DNA from: Aradus depressus
Lineage: Eukaryota; Arthropoda; Insecta; Hemiptera; Aradidae
NCBI GenBank assembly: GCA_963662175.1
Contig: OY759217.1
Span: forward strand, 11,968,562-12,032,561
Reading direction: 5' to 3'
Length of the DNA: 64,000 nucleotides
Made by a program: the position numbers and the translations under genes. Below the pieces are notes generated by a model, which worked only from the letters and a program-made list of their open reading frames with translations, was not told where the DNA came from and made no database searches. The stretch's first letter is position 1. Every line of letters starts with the position of its first letter. Below, in pieces: positions 22,521 to 33,775 of the stretch.

Positions 22521-22571
22521 TTAACCATTTTCCTCACTCAACTCCAAATCCTGCGGCGTCTTAGCCTCAAT
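22521..22571 (-). CDS. Possible alternative last exon of the BTG gene
   Basis: After a pyrimidine-rich acceptor (CTTCGTCTTCACTCAG) the sequence encodes IEAKTPQDLELSEENG and stops. It starts in phase 0, the phase in which BTG exon 2 ends, so it could replace the 23474 exon as an alternative C-terminus. There is no homology support and it lies downstream of the AATAAA at 23057. Treat it as a hypothesis. Confidence 0.2.
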   Translation of the reverse strand: MEAKTPQDLELSEENG

Positions 22572-22589
22572 CTGAGTGAAGACGAAGAT

Positions 22590-23056
22590 AAATAATTAAT
22601 ATTCACACACTGTATATAAAAATAACAATTTTATACATATCCTGAAATACATTCAATTTTTTAATACCAATACAATATATATGTACATAATGCTTTTGTA
22701 CTCAAATACTCTCAAGTACTCATTGTGATTACACATTATTTCTGATCAAATAGGAGAATTATTATAAGATGGGTTTGATTACAAGGGAAACTAGGTTGAG
22801 AAAATCTGAGATGTTTCATTCTTTCAGATATTGGTCCAAATTTAAGGACTTCAATTATTTGGCAAAAAATAACTTTAACCAGATAAGTGATTTGGATAAT
22901 TTTTCAGTGACTAATGCGACTACCTAGTTCCAGAATTTGTACTATTTTTTTTTTTTCTTAAAAAAATGTCACTTAACATAGTTTCCCTTCACATTCATTT
23001 TATTATATGATAAATATTTTTTCTAAAAGAAAAAAATGAAAAAATTCACACTGTTC
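22590..23056. other. Downstream flank of BTG, nothing recognised
   Basis: AT-rich, possibly distal 3' UTR. No repeat family or exon seen apart from the 22521-22571 candidate. Confidence 0.35.
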
Positions 23057-23062
23057 TTTATT
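23057..23062 (-). terminator. Poly(A) signal AATAAA of the BTG gene
   Basis: AATAAA begins three bases after the frame-2 stop codon (TAA at 23066-23068), in CCAATAAAGAAC. It is a canonical signal in the right strand and place. The proximity suggests a very short 3' UTR, or that a more distal site is used. Confidence 0.5.
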
Positions 23063-23065
23063 GGT

Positions 23066-23305
23066 TTAAAACGTTGGTTGTTGATACATCTTCTTGTCTG
23101 ATTTGTCCATTTTGCCATAGTCCCATGTCTGCCATTGTGGAAAGTCGTCGTATCTGATGGAGGGGTGGGGGGTGGTTTGGTTAAACTTTAAGGGTGGGGG
23201 ACTTGGAGGTGGTGTTGAAGCGGGGATGATGGTTCCACTTGTGCCTATAGGCAGGGTGGGGGTGACTGTAGGGTGGTGGGGAGGGGGGGAGCCAGGGAGG
23301 GGACA
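23066..23305 (-). CDS. BTG3: BTG last exon, alternative (second) reading frame
   Basis: Offset by one base from the frame that exon 2 enters, this frame is open from just after a stop at 23306-23308 to a stop at 23066-23068. Its end reads PLKFNQTTPHPSIRYDDFPQ, then WQTWDYGKMDKSDKKMYQQP and TF. This mixed, non-repetitive composition resembles a real C-terminus far more than the sequence after the first-frame stop. It can be reached from the first frame only if one base is missing or extra between 23184 and 23305, a region with a run of seven C (minus strand, 23283-23289) and other C runs. Confidence 0.5.
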   Translation of the reverse strand, partial: CPLPGSPPPHHPTVTPTLPIGTSGTIIPASTPPPSPPPLKFNQTTPHPSIRYDDFPQWQTWDYGKMDKSDKKMYQQPTF

Positions 23306-23474
23306 TTAGACTGAACCAGTTATGGAGGGGATGGTGGGGCAGATTTAGCCCACCCCCACCCCCACTTGGCCGTCTCATCCCCCCACCGCCGCCGTTCTTC
23401 ATACGCACACCTCCTCCGGGTGTATTGCCACCCCCGTTGATATTCTTTCGGCCACCTTTAGTATCCACCGTCAT
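23181..23474 (-). CDS. BTG3: BTG3-like gene, last coding exon (frame entered from exon 2)
   Basis: Acceptor TTTATTTTTCAG|ATGACG; phase 0 joins exon 2. It encodes MTVDTKGGRKNINGGGNTPG, glycine-rich stretches, then LNLPHHPLHNWFSLMSPPWL and a Pro/His-rich part with YRHKWNHHPRFN, ending LKV at 23181. The Pro/Tyr/His-rich composition is like the C-terminal half of BTG3 proteins, and the total of 249 residues is close to human BTG3 (about 252). The second frame (23066-23305) is probably the true end, so the last 40 or so residues here are uncertain. Confidence 0.7.
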   Translation of the reverse strand: MTVDTKGGRKNINGGGNTPGGGVRMKNGGGGGMRRPSGGGGGLNLPHHPLHNWFSLMSPPWLPPSPPPYSHPHPAYRHKWNHHPRFNTTSKSPTLKV

Positions 23475-24514
23475 CTGAAAAATAAAATAAACAGTAAATT
23501 AAAAATAACAAAAAATATTAAAAAATAAAATAAAAATGAGTCATGATTTTCACTAAAAGAAACAAAATTTCGCGAAAATCTGATTTTAGCCACCAAAACA
23601 CTATGATGAGTATAAGGCTTCCGGTGTGTAAATGTTTCCTTCATTAATAAAATATACATCATGATATCAAGGCCTAAAATACTACAAATTTTGCAAAATG
23701 GCTAACTGAAAGATTTCCCACATCATCAAAAAATACAATTTTTTTTTTTTTACTTTGAATATACAATCGGAATAATATCTCTACATGTAATTGTGATGTC
23801 AAATTATAAATACATAATAACAACATAAAAAATAAATATATAAAAAAATGCCCTGAACTTTCAGCTGGAGACACCTGAAAACACCCAGAGGCGCTCCCCA
23901 TCACTGAATGGAGGCAGGGTGGGCCACCATCTGCATATCGCTAAACACCTTTACTACCCTCAGTTCTTCAGGGGAGGGAGGGTCAAATGAACAGGAACGG
24001 GAGAACAAGAGATATGGGGTTGAGGCCAATAACAAAAGGAATTTCAAGATCATTATGGTGGGTGGTTTGAAACATGGTAGGGAGCATTGACAATTGTTCT
24101 GAGGACTGGATACACTTTATATTTGGTGGCTCAACAAAGCCCCAAAATTCGAGTCCATAGGTCTTATGATATTCCTGTAAATGGTCAGTTTGTTCTCAAT
24201 AGCCTGGATTGTCTGCTGAACAGCCGGTAGAGCAGACCACACCCAAAACGTCTGTTGAAGTTAACCTATCAGCTATTTCGGAATTACCTGTTCAATGTTA
24301 CGAGTATCATTAATGTGATATCATTATTTTTTTTATTCATAACCCCATTTACTTTATTCCTATTGTTTTATTAATTTACAAACTATATATTTTTTTCTTT
24401 TCTATATTTCGCACATTGTGGTCGGGGGGAAGGGACGTAAAAACGTTCCGAATGAAGACACTTTCAAAGAATTATAAACATTATTTATAATATAATTAAA
24501 AAACTGTATCTATT

Positions 24515-24775
24515 TATCTGGGAAGTGAAAAAACCTTGAGCATGCTCTCTTTCGGATGGGACGTTTAGCGATGGTCCCGGGCCTGTACGATGTCAGGTAT
24601 TCGTAGACACCTATCCTAGGTGAATAAAAATTTACGAGTAGGCAAATTTAGAACTCTCGTAGTAGAGTCGGGCTCAGGTCCATCAGAGTGACGAAAAAGC
24701 GCTCTGGAAGTGGGCGATATGACCATTTTAAGCCCGGGCATGAGTCACAATAACTAACTAAACTTATTAAGTCAC
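24515..24775 (+). mobile_element. SINE family 1, head-truncated
   Basis: Plus-oriented: CTGGGAAGTGAAAAAACC, TTCGGATGGGACGTTTAGCG, GCCTGTACGATGTCAGGTAT, GTAGAGTCGGGCTCAGGTCC, AGCGCTCTGG and AAGCCCGGGCATGAGTCACA in family order. The tRNA-like head is absent. In BTG intron 2. Confidence 0.85.
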
Positions 24776-25364
24776 GTTCGCCCGACTCGATTTAATAACT
24801 GTTTCTGTATCTAATTTATAAGTTATCTTGAGATGTACACATTTTCATGACGTATCTTAATACCTTGTTATGGTTCAACGGAAATAAATATTATTATTAT
24901 TGTAATGCCCTTGAAGTCGTAATGGAGGACAGGATTATTCCACGCTTTTTAAAGACAACTCAAGTTTTTTTTCTTTCTATCTATTTAAATTAATACAAAT
25001 ATAACAATGGGCCGGTGACAAGTATAAACAATAGACAGATACTATGTATTCCACTTCCTAAATACTTAGATATATATGGCCTTCTCTGTCGATAATAACC
25101 TGCCGGAAGGTAAGGAACAATAAGACAACACTCCTAGAACATAGAATCAGGCAATGTGCCCCCGACAGAGACACACAGGGGCGCTCAGTACAATACAACA
25201 ATCCTATCACAACTTTTGTCAGTTTATTAATGGAGGTTATCTTTTGTGTAGGAGACAAAATGCGGGGGTATAGAGCGGCAGATCTATGGTCGAATGACGA
25301 GTGAGCCTAGGAACTACATTCGACAAGCTGATTCATCGAAACGACTCAGATCGTCTTCGGTAGA

Positions 25365-25655
25365 CACAAAAAAAGTCAGTGGATCACCGGCAATGTACGA
25401 CCCCAGCACAAATCATCAATTATGCTTTCTCTCTCTCTCTCTAAAACCAATCGACCGTTTGGGATAAAAAAAAATCTATAGTTGATTTATATGGGGACCT
25501 CTAAATCCTTAACTAAATTTCATGTCGATACATTCATTAAATCGGCAGTTATTTGGGGTTTTGAGTCGAGCCCCCCTTTCCTTCGGCCGATTCAGCTGAA
25601 AATTAGTGTCGTCCTTATGTGGTTTTAAAATCACATATGAAATGAAAGCCTACAG
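25365..25655 (+). repeat. Family D dispersed repeat, partial
   Basis: Contains GTGGATCACCGGCAATGTAC, the CCAATCGACCGTTTG word, TTCATGTCGATACATTCATT, ATCGGCAGTTATTTGGGGTT and the GAGCCCC/GGCCGATT block. See the finding on this family. Confidence 0.7.
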
Positions 25656-25805
25656 AGTTCAAGATCGCGGGTTCAAACCCGGTTGAGGGAAGGTAACATA
25701 CATTGAGCATGCCATCCTTCGTAGGAAACGATAAATGGCGGTCCTATAGTATAGACCTGCGGGATGTCAGGTACTCGTTTAAGACCACTGTCCTGAGTAT
25801 ATCCA
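25650..25805 (+). mobile_element. SINE family 1, partial
   Basis: Has the B-box region AAGATCGCGGGTTCAAACCC, then CCATCCTTCGTAGGA and GATGTCAGGTACTCGTTTAA. The tail half is lost. Directly adjoins a family D fragment. Confidence 0.7.
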
Positions 25806-26149
25806 TCCCCCAATATACCACAAATATTTTTTGCCAGTACACAGTTAAGTCTAAAATGTATTATTATTCTTAAATGTACACCAATATGCTGAATTGTCAG
25901 TTATGTTGGCTTCTCCCGAGGCGCAAACAGTGACAAGTCCTTCAAAAAAAAAAAAACTATAGTATAGTAAAACTGTCGTCGGTGAATCATTTCCAACGTT
26001 TCGGAAACTATTTATTTCCTTCTTCAGGGGCCTTATAATGACTTGAGTGGATGTGTGAGGTGAAGGTGTTGTGAGTTTGTGGAACGTTGGACAAATTTTG
26101 AATTTTCATTTACCCGACAGAACCTCGAATTCCTTCTACATTGAAAAAA

Positions 26150-26330
26150 TACTGTCGACTCTATTAATCAATACAATTTCAGATCGTTACATTTATTCAA
26201 AGGGGAGTATCGTGTTCACAGACCTTTTTTTTTTCTTTCATTTTCCAGTGGATTGAAAAACATGAATACTGATGAAAACCCAACATAGCATTTTTGACAG
26301 ATTACACAACTCTCCCTATACTGAGAAAGT
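26150..26330 (+). repeat. Family D fragment (tail part)
   Basis: Words ATCGTGTTCACAGACC, GAAAAACATGAA and TTTTTGACAGATTACACAAC, then ACTGAGAAAGTA at the end in place of CTGGGGAAGTA. Diverged. Confidence 0.6.
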
Positions 26331-26944
26331 AGAATATATTGTTGTAAACATCAGAGAAATTTAAATTGATTAAATTGATTGCCAATTTTACCCTGATTAT
26401 CAATCAAAAGCCATTGCATAACAGTTTGCCCTTCATATCAATTGATGCTTGTCTCTGTAGGGCTTGAGATCAAGAAGACCCTTAAATTTGGGCTCTTCTG
26501 TAAAAGGTCACCAAATGTTATCAAACAGAACACTCAATCAATACATCATCTTCAAAATTATATTTATATGTAAAGTACAGTTTGGATCTACAAAAAAACA
26601 GAGGGGCTTAAGGGAGATCATGTCTCAACAATATTCTTATATCCGGCCTAAATAATAACAATTGAGTGGTTGACGCGAAAAAGGTTCTAAGCGCCACTTT
26701 AGTCGAAAATGAGATTTCTGTGGAATCAGGTTCTGTAGGCCTCTAGGGACTGTGTAGGGAAGTTTTTTTTTGCCGTTACAGCAGCAGTTGGTAGTATTGA
26801 GCCCACGTCAGCGTTGAGCCTCATGGAAGAAGGTTCTAGCCACCAGTAGTTCTCAACATGGCAGCGGAAGGAAGTGTTATTTTGGCGTTTAGAACCTTTT
26901 TCGCGTCAACCACTCATTTCTAAAAACCACAGAGAACCCAAGGG

Positions 26945-27335
26945 AAATGAAATAGCATAAGCGTGCAAACTTTCAGTCGATTCCATCCGATCCTCGACGT
27001 TGAAGTAAAAAAGTTTTCTTCCCCCTTCCCGTGCATCAACGCATGGTAGCAATAGCTGATGATGTCTTAAACGTGCAAATGTTCAACCTATTTCATGCGA
27101 ACCTACCCGTGTAGCAACAGATGGTTGCTGCAACTGATGAAGCCTTCTGAAATAGCACATACGTACAGCCGATTCCTTGCGATCCTCGACAAAAAATTAA
27201 ACAGGTTTTCTTCTCTCCCTCCCATCCATCTGTTGCTACAGCTGATGAAACCTTCTGAAATAGCATAAACGTGCAAACATTCATCCGAATACACGCGATC
27301 CTCGACATAGAATTAAACGTCTTTTCTCCCCCACT
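26945..27335. repeat. Degenerate tandem repeat, about 3 units
   Basis: A unit of roughly 110 to 140 bases: GAAATAGCATAAGCGTGCAA, GATCCTCGAC, a pyrimidine-rich block (TTTTCTTC..CCCTCCC) and TGTTGCTACAGCTGATGAAA. It recurs around 26950, 27070, 27150 and 27260 with variation. The chance frames at 27093-27308 repeat AISEGFISCSN because of it. Confidence 0.7.
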
Positions 27336-27564
27336 ATATCCTCTTCCGCAAAAAATATATCCATTTTCGAACTCAACTTAATGAATTACATGTCACGTTT
27401 TCGCATGATGTCCGGCCAAACACAAATACATTGAGCTTAATTTAAACAAACTAGAAGGGTAATAACGACCTTATATAAGACTTTTCACAAGAAATATTAT
27501 ATATATTCTCTGAAAATTACACCGTCCAGTAAATAAAAATGTTCTCATCGAAGGATAAAAAAAA

Positions 27565-28337
27565 AAGTCGGTAAATAGATGCAATGTACTTCCCCAGAAT
27601 CAATTAAATTTTCGCTCCTCCTCCAAAACCAGTTGACCGTTTACGCTAATATTTAACAGTTGACTTACGAAAGGGCACTTAAATACTAAATTTAGTGTCG
27701 ATAAGTTAATTAAATCGGAAGTTATTAGGGTTGTTGAGTTGAGCCCCCTCCCTTCAATCCCCCCTTCCCCTCAGTCGATATCGCTGAAGTTTGACAGGTG
27801 ATGTCCTCATTGAGTGTTTTGAATTTAGTTGTGAAATTTCATGTCTATACATTCATTACATCGGCAGTTATTGGGGGTTTTTTGAGCCCCCCTTCCCTTC
27901 TGCCGATTCAGTTGAAAATTCATGTGTCGTCCTCATGTGGTTTTGAAATCTAATCCCCCCCCCCCCCCCCTTTGACCGATTTGGCTGAAAATTAATGTTT
28001 GATCCTTATAGGATTTCGGCCCCACATACAAAAATGTCGAAACATTCATTCTATCGTCAGTTGCTAGAACTTTAATGTTAAGCCTCTCCTCTAATCGCAC
28101 CTTTCCTTTTAGTTGATTTGGCGGTGTGGTCGTCGTCCTTAGAGGGTTCTAAATCGCATATAAAATTTCATGTCGATACATTCATTCTAACGAGAGTTAT
28201 CGTGTTCACAGACACATAGACAGAATTTTTTTTTCATATTTGGAATCTAGAGGTCGGAAAACATGAAATTCCGTCGAAAAGTCAGCATCGAATTTTTGAC
28301 CGATTACATAACTCCGTATAGCTGGGGAAGTAAAAAC
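27565..28337 (+). repeat. Family D dispersed repeat, near full length
   Basis: The best plus-oriented copy. It starts GTCGGTAAATAGATGCAATG, TACTTCCCCAG, and ends AGCTGGGGAAGTAAAAA. It contains two related internal blocks: GTCGATA..TTAATTAAATCGGAAGTTATT early and GTCGATACATTCATTCTAAC..GAGTTATCG late. A poly(C) tract (27955-27970) sits in the GAGCCCC block. The 78-codon frame at 28263 is a chance frame in the tail. Confidence 0.75.
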
Positions 28338-28629
28338 GAAAATGTTAAAAAGATGATGACGCAATATGCCGGTAGGGCTGTCCCTGACAATAATGTCTTG
28401 TCAACATCAGGCGTTATTTCTCAAATTAATTTTTTTTCAGGAGACACCCACTTAGCTACAATAGATGTAAGATTATTCGGAAATTTATTACTTAAATAAA
28501 ATAAATAATAAAAATACGATATGAGAAGGACTATGTCGTTGAGTTATTTGTTTGTTAATTCTGCTAAAGAGGTTGGCCACGAAATAATCACTTAGTTGGT
28601 GGTAGGTTGTCATGATAAGATAAGGGAAA

Positions 28630-28735
28630 AACCCCAATATCTAGAGAGTTGGTATGGCACGGAACTGCCCTAAAATAGCCCACTCCCACTCGACCCGGAG
28701 ATCGATGGACTAATGTTTGAAACCCACATTTTTTT
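28630..28735 (+). other. Weak tRNA-like/SINE remnant
   Basis: A B-box-like GTTTGAAACCC at about 28718, preceded by GAGTTGGTATGGCACGGA and CCCGGAGATCGATGG. No match to families 1 or 2 beyond the box. Low certainty. Confidence 0.25.
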
Positions 28736-28929
28736 ATTTTTTATTAATATAAATATTTTTTTAATCACATTTTGAACTAGTTTCAATAAAATGGCCACAA
28801 AAAGACTGTCTTCTACCAACCATATTTTTACAGAACAGTCTTCCTGTTTTTGAGAACGGGAAAGATAATTCTGTTATAGTCAATCATATATATATTATTT
28901 TTTTATTTATTTTTAATACTTTTTGATAA

Positions 28930-29200
28930 AAAATTATCAATAATAAAAACATAGGTTGATATGCGTTACATTGTGAACATAACTTTGAGGTATTTCCTAG
29001 AGAAATGTACAGTATTTTCATTGGAGCACTAGCACTATAACTTCGTTCGTATTGGTCCGATCACAAATCTGAATTTGATAAGGAACGATTTTTACATGAA
29101 CCTAAAAAAATTGATTTCAAAACGCATTTTAAGACTGTTTATGACGGACTTTCATCCGAAGATTTTTGTTTCTGTCATAAATATAAGCAGTATCTTCTTT
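28930..29200 (-). repeat. Family G repeat, inverse copy
   Basis: Reverse-complement resemblance to 59200-59560: AACTTTGAGGTATTTCCTAG corresponds to the CGTAGAAAATATTTCAAAGT region, with the CGTTCG and TCTGAATTTGAT words. Diverged, non-coding. Confidence 0.45.
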
Positions 29201-29204
29201 AAAA

Positions 29205-29502
29205 AAAAAAACCGTAGGTGAATCATCGGCTATGAACTTTCTCAACGCGAATTAACTAACAACTACGCAACAACAACAACTCATAACGTAACAACTCATA
29301 CTAAATTTCATTCATTACCGGCAGTCTCTGGAGTTTCAGCGCTAAGTCCCCTTAGTCCCCCCACCCTTCGATTTCGGCTGAAAATTAATAGGTGTCGTCC
29401 TTATTGGGACACACATATAAAATTTCGTGCCGATATATTCGAAAGTTATGCTCAGAGGCAGTTTTGGAATATGACTGGGGAAGTAAAAAGTTATAACACT
29501 TC
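29205..29502 (+). repeat. Family D, internally deleted copy
   Basis: Runs from AGGTGAATCATCGGCTATGA to ACTGGGGAAGTAAAAAG, with TCATTACCGGCAGTCTC, GAAAATTAATAGGTGTCGTC and CGTGCCGATATATTCGAAAG between. Confidence 0.65.
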
Positions 29503-29984
29503 GTCAGGTAAAAAAAAAAATACATTTTCTAACCTATTTCATTATATCTGGTTTATTTTTAAATATATTTTATTTCATCTTTCATTATTAGAAAAATGCA
29601 ATAGACTGACTACATACAAACAATAATTTTGAGTTGGTCGGGCTAGCTTTTGAACGACCCACATATACAATGTTCGTGTTATCCCATGTTCACGTCATAC
29701 AAGATTAGATTAGCGGTGTAAGACGACAATTTGATACGGAAATAACATTTTTAAAAGATAAAAGACTCCAATTTATTTATTTTTTATTCCACAATTCCCT
29801 TATAAGTCCATTTCAAATTCAACGACTGCCCTCCTTCCGGTGGTTCGATTTTTCTGGTTAAACGACTTGAATTTCCTTTTTACAAGAATAATTTTTGTGC
29901 AGTTTGAAAAAAAAAATCAGTGTTTAAGAGCTACCATAAACGGACTCATATATGTATAAGAATATGAACAGTTTCAAGCATGAA

Positions 29985-30828
29985 AGGTCGACGATAAATG
30001 ATATGACAGTGTGGACAGGGAACAACACCTACAGTCCATGTACGGGTGTGACTTCTCTACCATACTGGTAAGGCTGGCAAGGATGACCTGGAAAAGACTA
30101 TTAGGGGCATCAATCAGCACCAACCCCAATGGCACGATTTAAAACCGACATAGTCAGCACCTCGCATATGCGGACGACGTGAGTGAACGTAGACTGTATT
30201 TGTGGGGGCTTTCCAGGAGTGTGAAGAGGGGTCCAGAAACATGTCACATGGAAGGAAATAGGGGACAGGGAATGTAAGTATCGATCGGGTTGTTATCTTC
30301 CAATAATCTAGGAGTCGTTATCACAGAGAGAAATTATGCTGAAGAAGAAATCAAAGAGAAGATAACTACCGGTCCCTGCGGAAGTTGCTCGTTCGAGATC
30401 TGTATCCTGGGACGGCAAAATTACCATATACAAGACAGTCTTGAGACCGGTCGTCACATATGCGAGGGAAACCTAGGTCCTGGACTAAGAATGTCGAAAT
30501 CTTGGGAGAGCAAGGTGTTGAGAAGATACTTGGTCTTATTCGTGAGGGGGATGGATGAAGGATAAGGATCAATCGAGAGCTGATGGATTTGTACAAGAGT
30601 TGGTGGTTGGGACATCTTCAGAGGATTGAGCCAGATAGGTCCGAAGAGGGGATATTGAAGGGGCGCCCAGAAGGACAGGAAAGAAGACGGAGACCCCGCT
30701 TATGTTGGCTGGAGGACCTCAGGACGATGGGCGTGAGAAGATGGAGACGATACGAGAAGAATGATTGCGGAGGCCCAGGTTCTACAAGAACCATAGCGAC
30801 AGGGAAAGTTATGTTTGTATTTCAATAA
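29985..30828 (+). pseudogene. Decayed LINE reverse transcriptase, C-terminal part
   Basis: Over several frames: YDSVDREQHLQS, QHLAYADDV (the RT YADD catalytic motif), LGVVITERNYAEEEIKEKI, DGKITIYKTVLRPVVTYARE (family IYKT.LRPVVTYG.ETW), then WLGHLQRIEPDRSEEGILKG, RPEG, RPRLCWLEDLRTMGVRRWRR and a tail. This is the C-terminal signature of LINEs whose second ORF ends GHV.RM..DR..K..LEG.P.G.R..GRPRLRW. Multiple stops and frameshifts make it dead. The last part matches the short LINE insertion at 57830-58112. In BTG intron 2, antisense. Confidence 0.85.
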
Positions 30829-30829
30829 T

Positions 30830-33764
30830 CTACAATAAATCAGCTGCTAATCTTTTGATAATTTATTACTTGAAACATCTTTTTTGAATGACTCTAGATA
30901 TCACAAATCAAATAAATTACAGATTAAAGAACACACTGATAGTACTTCTCGAAACTTGGTACAAAAAAGATAATACATCAAAAATAAATGCGAAAATATA
31001 TGAGAGCAATAATTCATAATATTAGATATAATGTTTCACGAATTAAATAATCCTCCACTGATTACTTTCATCATAGGAACTGTAGAAATACCTAATAGTT
31101 CAAGATTTTCATGTTAAATCATATGCAATCAATCCATGCAGGACTCAGTATAGAGTCAAAACAAGTACAGTAGAGTCCCGCTAATCCGGACACCGATTAT
31201 CCAGACATCCGGTTAATTCGGACGGGATGTAAAAAAAAACTAATTAAAATTTATTTTAGCAAGCGGGAGGTACGAAAATAATTCAAAAAAGGGCTTGACT
31301 TCACTTACTCAGTTGGCTACGATGAAAAAGTGTAGACAAAGAAGACGGCGCGCTAAATATTTACGCTAATATTTAAAAATATTTATCATGTGCATTTTAC
31401 AGCAAATTCCGTTTAATCCGGACGGGGTTCGGTCCCATCTAGTCTGGAACTGTATAATGTAGTTAGTTATACTTCTCAAGTGAGCGAGAGAAGAAGAACA
31501 TGGAATTTTAAAAGTAATTTAAACATAAAAAAAAAATTGATGTGATCTGAATTTTTTTTACCAACCACGCTTTTACATCTCACTCTCTCCTCCTCCTCTA
31601 ATTAATTTCTCCTTCATTTCAAACTGTCATTACTGGCTATAAGGAAGACAACATGAATGGGGATCAGAATATGAAATGAATTTGTGACGAGAGGGGAGGG
31701 AAGGGGGGGGGGGGGGGATGATCTGAAGAAACATATTGTAAGAAACACGCTCTTTGACATTTAACACACCCTTCCCCATCCCAATGATCGATTTCCTTGG
31801 AAACTCGCAACGTAGGTAGGGCCTGGAGAGGTGAAAAAAATAGATTAAAATATTTTTCCAGTTTGTTTTCTCTATTGTCTGTCGCTTTTCTTGTATAAAA
31901 CTCCGATTTGAAAGAAATTTAGTTCCTGTGTATCTTTGGAGATGCTCTATAAAACTACTAAGTGTTTTCAGAAATTTAATTCTAAAAGTTACGTTCCCTA
32001 ATTTTTTTTTTTAAATCCTGAATTTTGGAATGTTTACATCCCTTTTACCCCATAAATGTTTTTGAAGAAATTTTGGGTGAGCTTCAATCCTAGAAGCTTC
32101 TTTTGGACTGAACGAAATAAATTTAAACAATGGTACAGTTGTTATGCCGTGCCGAAAAAGTATATAATCTATTCATCAGTTGCACGCAATTTTGTATCAT
32201 TGAGTTTGGGCTTTGTTTAAAGAAAATAACCTCTCAGAAATGTATTATCTTTTACAAGTATTGATAGTGTATTATTTATAATTCCTAAAGGACTTCGGGT
32301 AGATACCTATAATGTGAAATTATGTTATTATTAAAGATTTTAGTAGAAAATTAATTGAAGATTACTAGGAAATATAACAAGAGATGAATAGTAGACATAC
32401 GGTGTAATGTATCGCATGGGTTGGAAATAATGCAGGAATGAGATTAGGCTGATCACGAGAGCGAACGCCCCTGTGCCCAGTCCACTTCCTCGCCCCCCAC
32501 ACCGTGTTACCTCTCGCCTACTTCGCTACTCGAGAATGTTGTTCATCTTCAATGCTTATAAAAGAAGAACTGCATAGAATGAAAAATGAATTTTGATTAA
32601 AATGTAACGAGCCATTTTCCCGCAATGAAGCAAGAAACAAACACGAAATATAAACTATTTTCCCCCCTCGTTTTACTTTCCTAACTATAAGGAGTATAGG
32701 GAAAGTTATGTAATCGGCCAGTTCTATGCAAAATTGTTAAGAAGCCCTTCACATTTTTTTTTCTTTAATTTTTCCGAAATTTTTTTAAACTTTGGCCTTT
32801 ATCGAGATGCTATCACAAGCCTTGTCACTTCACAAGACAGAGCAGATTTGCTATGAAGCCGGCGATAATAGCAAATCTCAATTAACAGAAGGCAGGAGAC
32901 GCGATCTGTAAGTATATAACAGATGAGTAGTTATCGATATCGCTGAGACTGTGATATCTAATACTGTTTCGATTGTAACAATACTTTCCCATATCTTGTA
33001 TACTTTCCAATAACACAAATCATTTAAAATGCAGATAACCGATATAAAACAATCACTTTTATCACAAAAAATAAATAAATAAAAAAAGATTTTTTAATAT
33101 CAAAGGCAGAAATTATTAAGAAAAGACCTTGGGAGAAACACCAATGAGATTCGAAAATTAGAAGAACTTTAGAAAGATCAAGTTGAATATTGCTTAAGAA
33201 TAGTCCCAATACAGTCAGACTGTAGGTTTAATAACTCCAACCATTCAACGAAAACACACTAACCACTAACAACCAAACTCATAGACAGTCACTCTATCCA
33301 CACGACCATCAAAATCCCCTGTCAATCGCACTTAAAACAAATAACCATCAATTTAACGAACACCACCCCCTTCAAACCATCTCTGTCAATTATCATCACC
33401 TCGAAAACATAATTTCCCCTAGGACTTCAAGAGAAAGTTGTATACGATTATAACCTTACAGTATTCTACTCGTATCTATAGTTCAATTACTGCCTACCAA
33501 CCAGACATGCAGGAGTTCGAATCCACATATTGGCAATTTTATGAAAATTATAATTTATATTCCAGCCCACTAAATATATACACCTTGAATAGGGTGACAA
33601 CTCGTTATAACAGCTAACACTTAACAAATCAACAATATAGTGACTAATATAACATCTGAAATGTGACTAAAACTAGAATAGAGTCTATGAGAAAGGGGAA
33701 TTTACATAAAATAATAATGAGGTGTTGATGAACTTGGTTTTTCATAACTAACACTCACTAATAC
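30830..33764. other. BTG intron 2 segment, little recognised
   Basis: No exon was recognised. A fragment of MITE family C (31558-31665) and a poly(G) tract at 31703-31717 are present. The words CCGCTAATCCGGACACCGAT and CCGGTTAATTCGGACGGGAT near 31176-31226 resemble the ends of Tigger/pogo-like elements, but no partner end was confirmed. Confidence 0.4.
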
Positions 33765-33775
33765 ATAATGACTAA

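Noticed and set aside
23908..24090. Open frame on the plus strand next to the BTG last exon
   Set aside because: No similarity to any family and no splice signals; chance frame.
31170..31450. Possible Tigger/pogo-like element ends (CTAATCCGGACACCGATTA and similar)
   Set aside because: The words repeat within the segment (31176, 31210, 31408) but a clear inverted end pair and TA duplication could not be fixed by eye.
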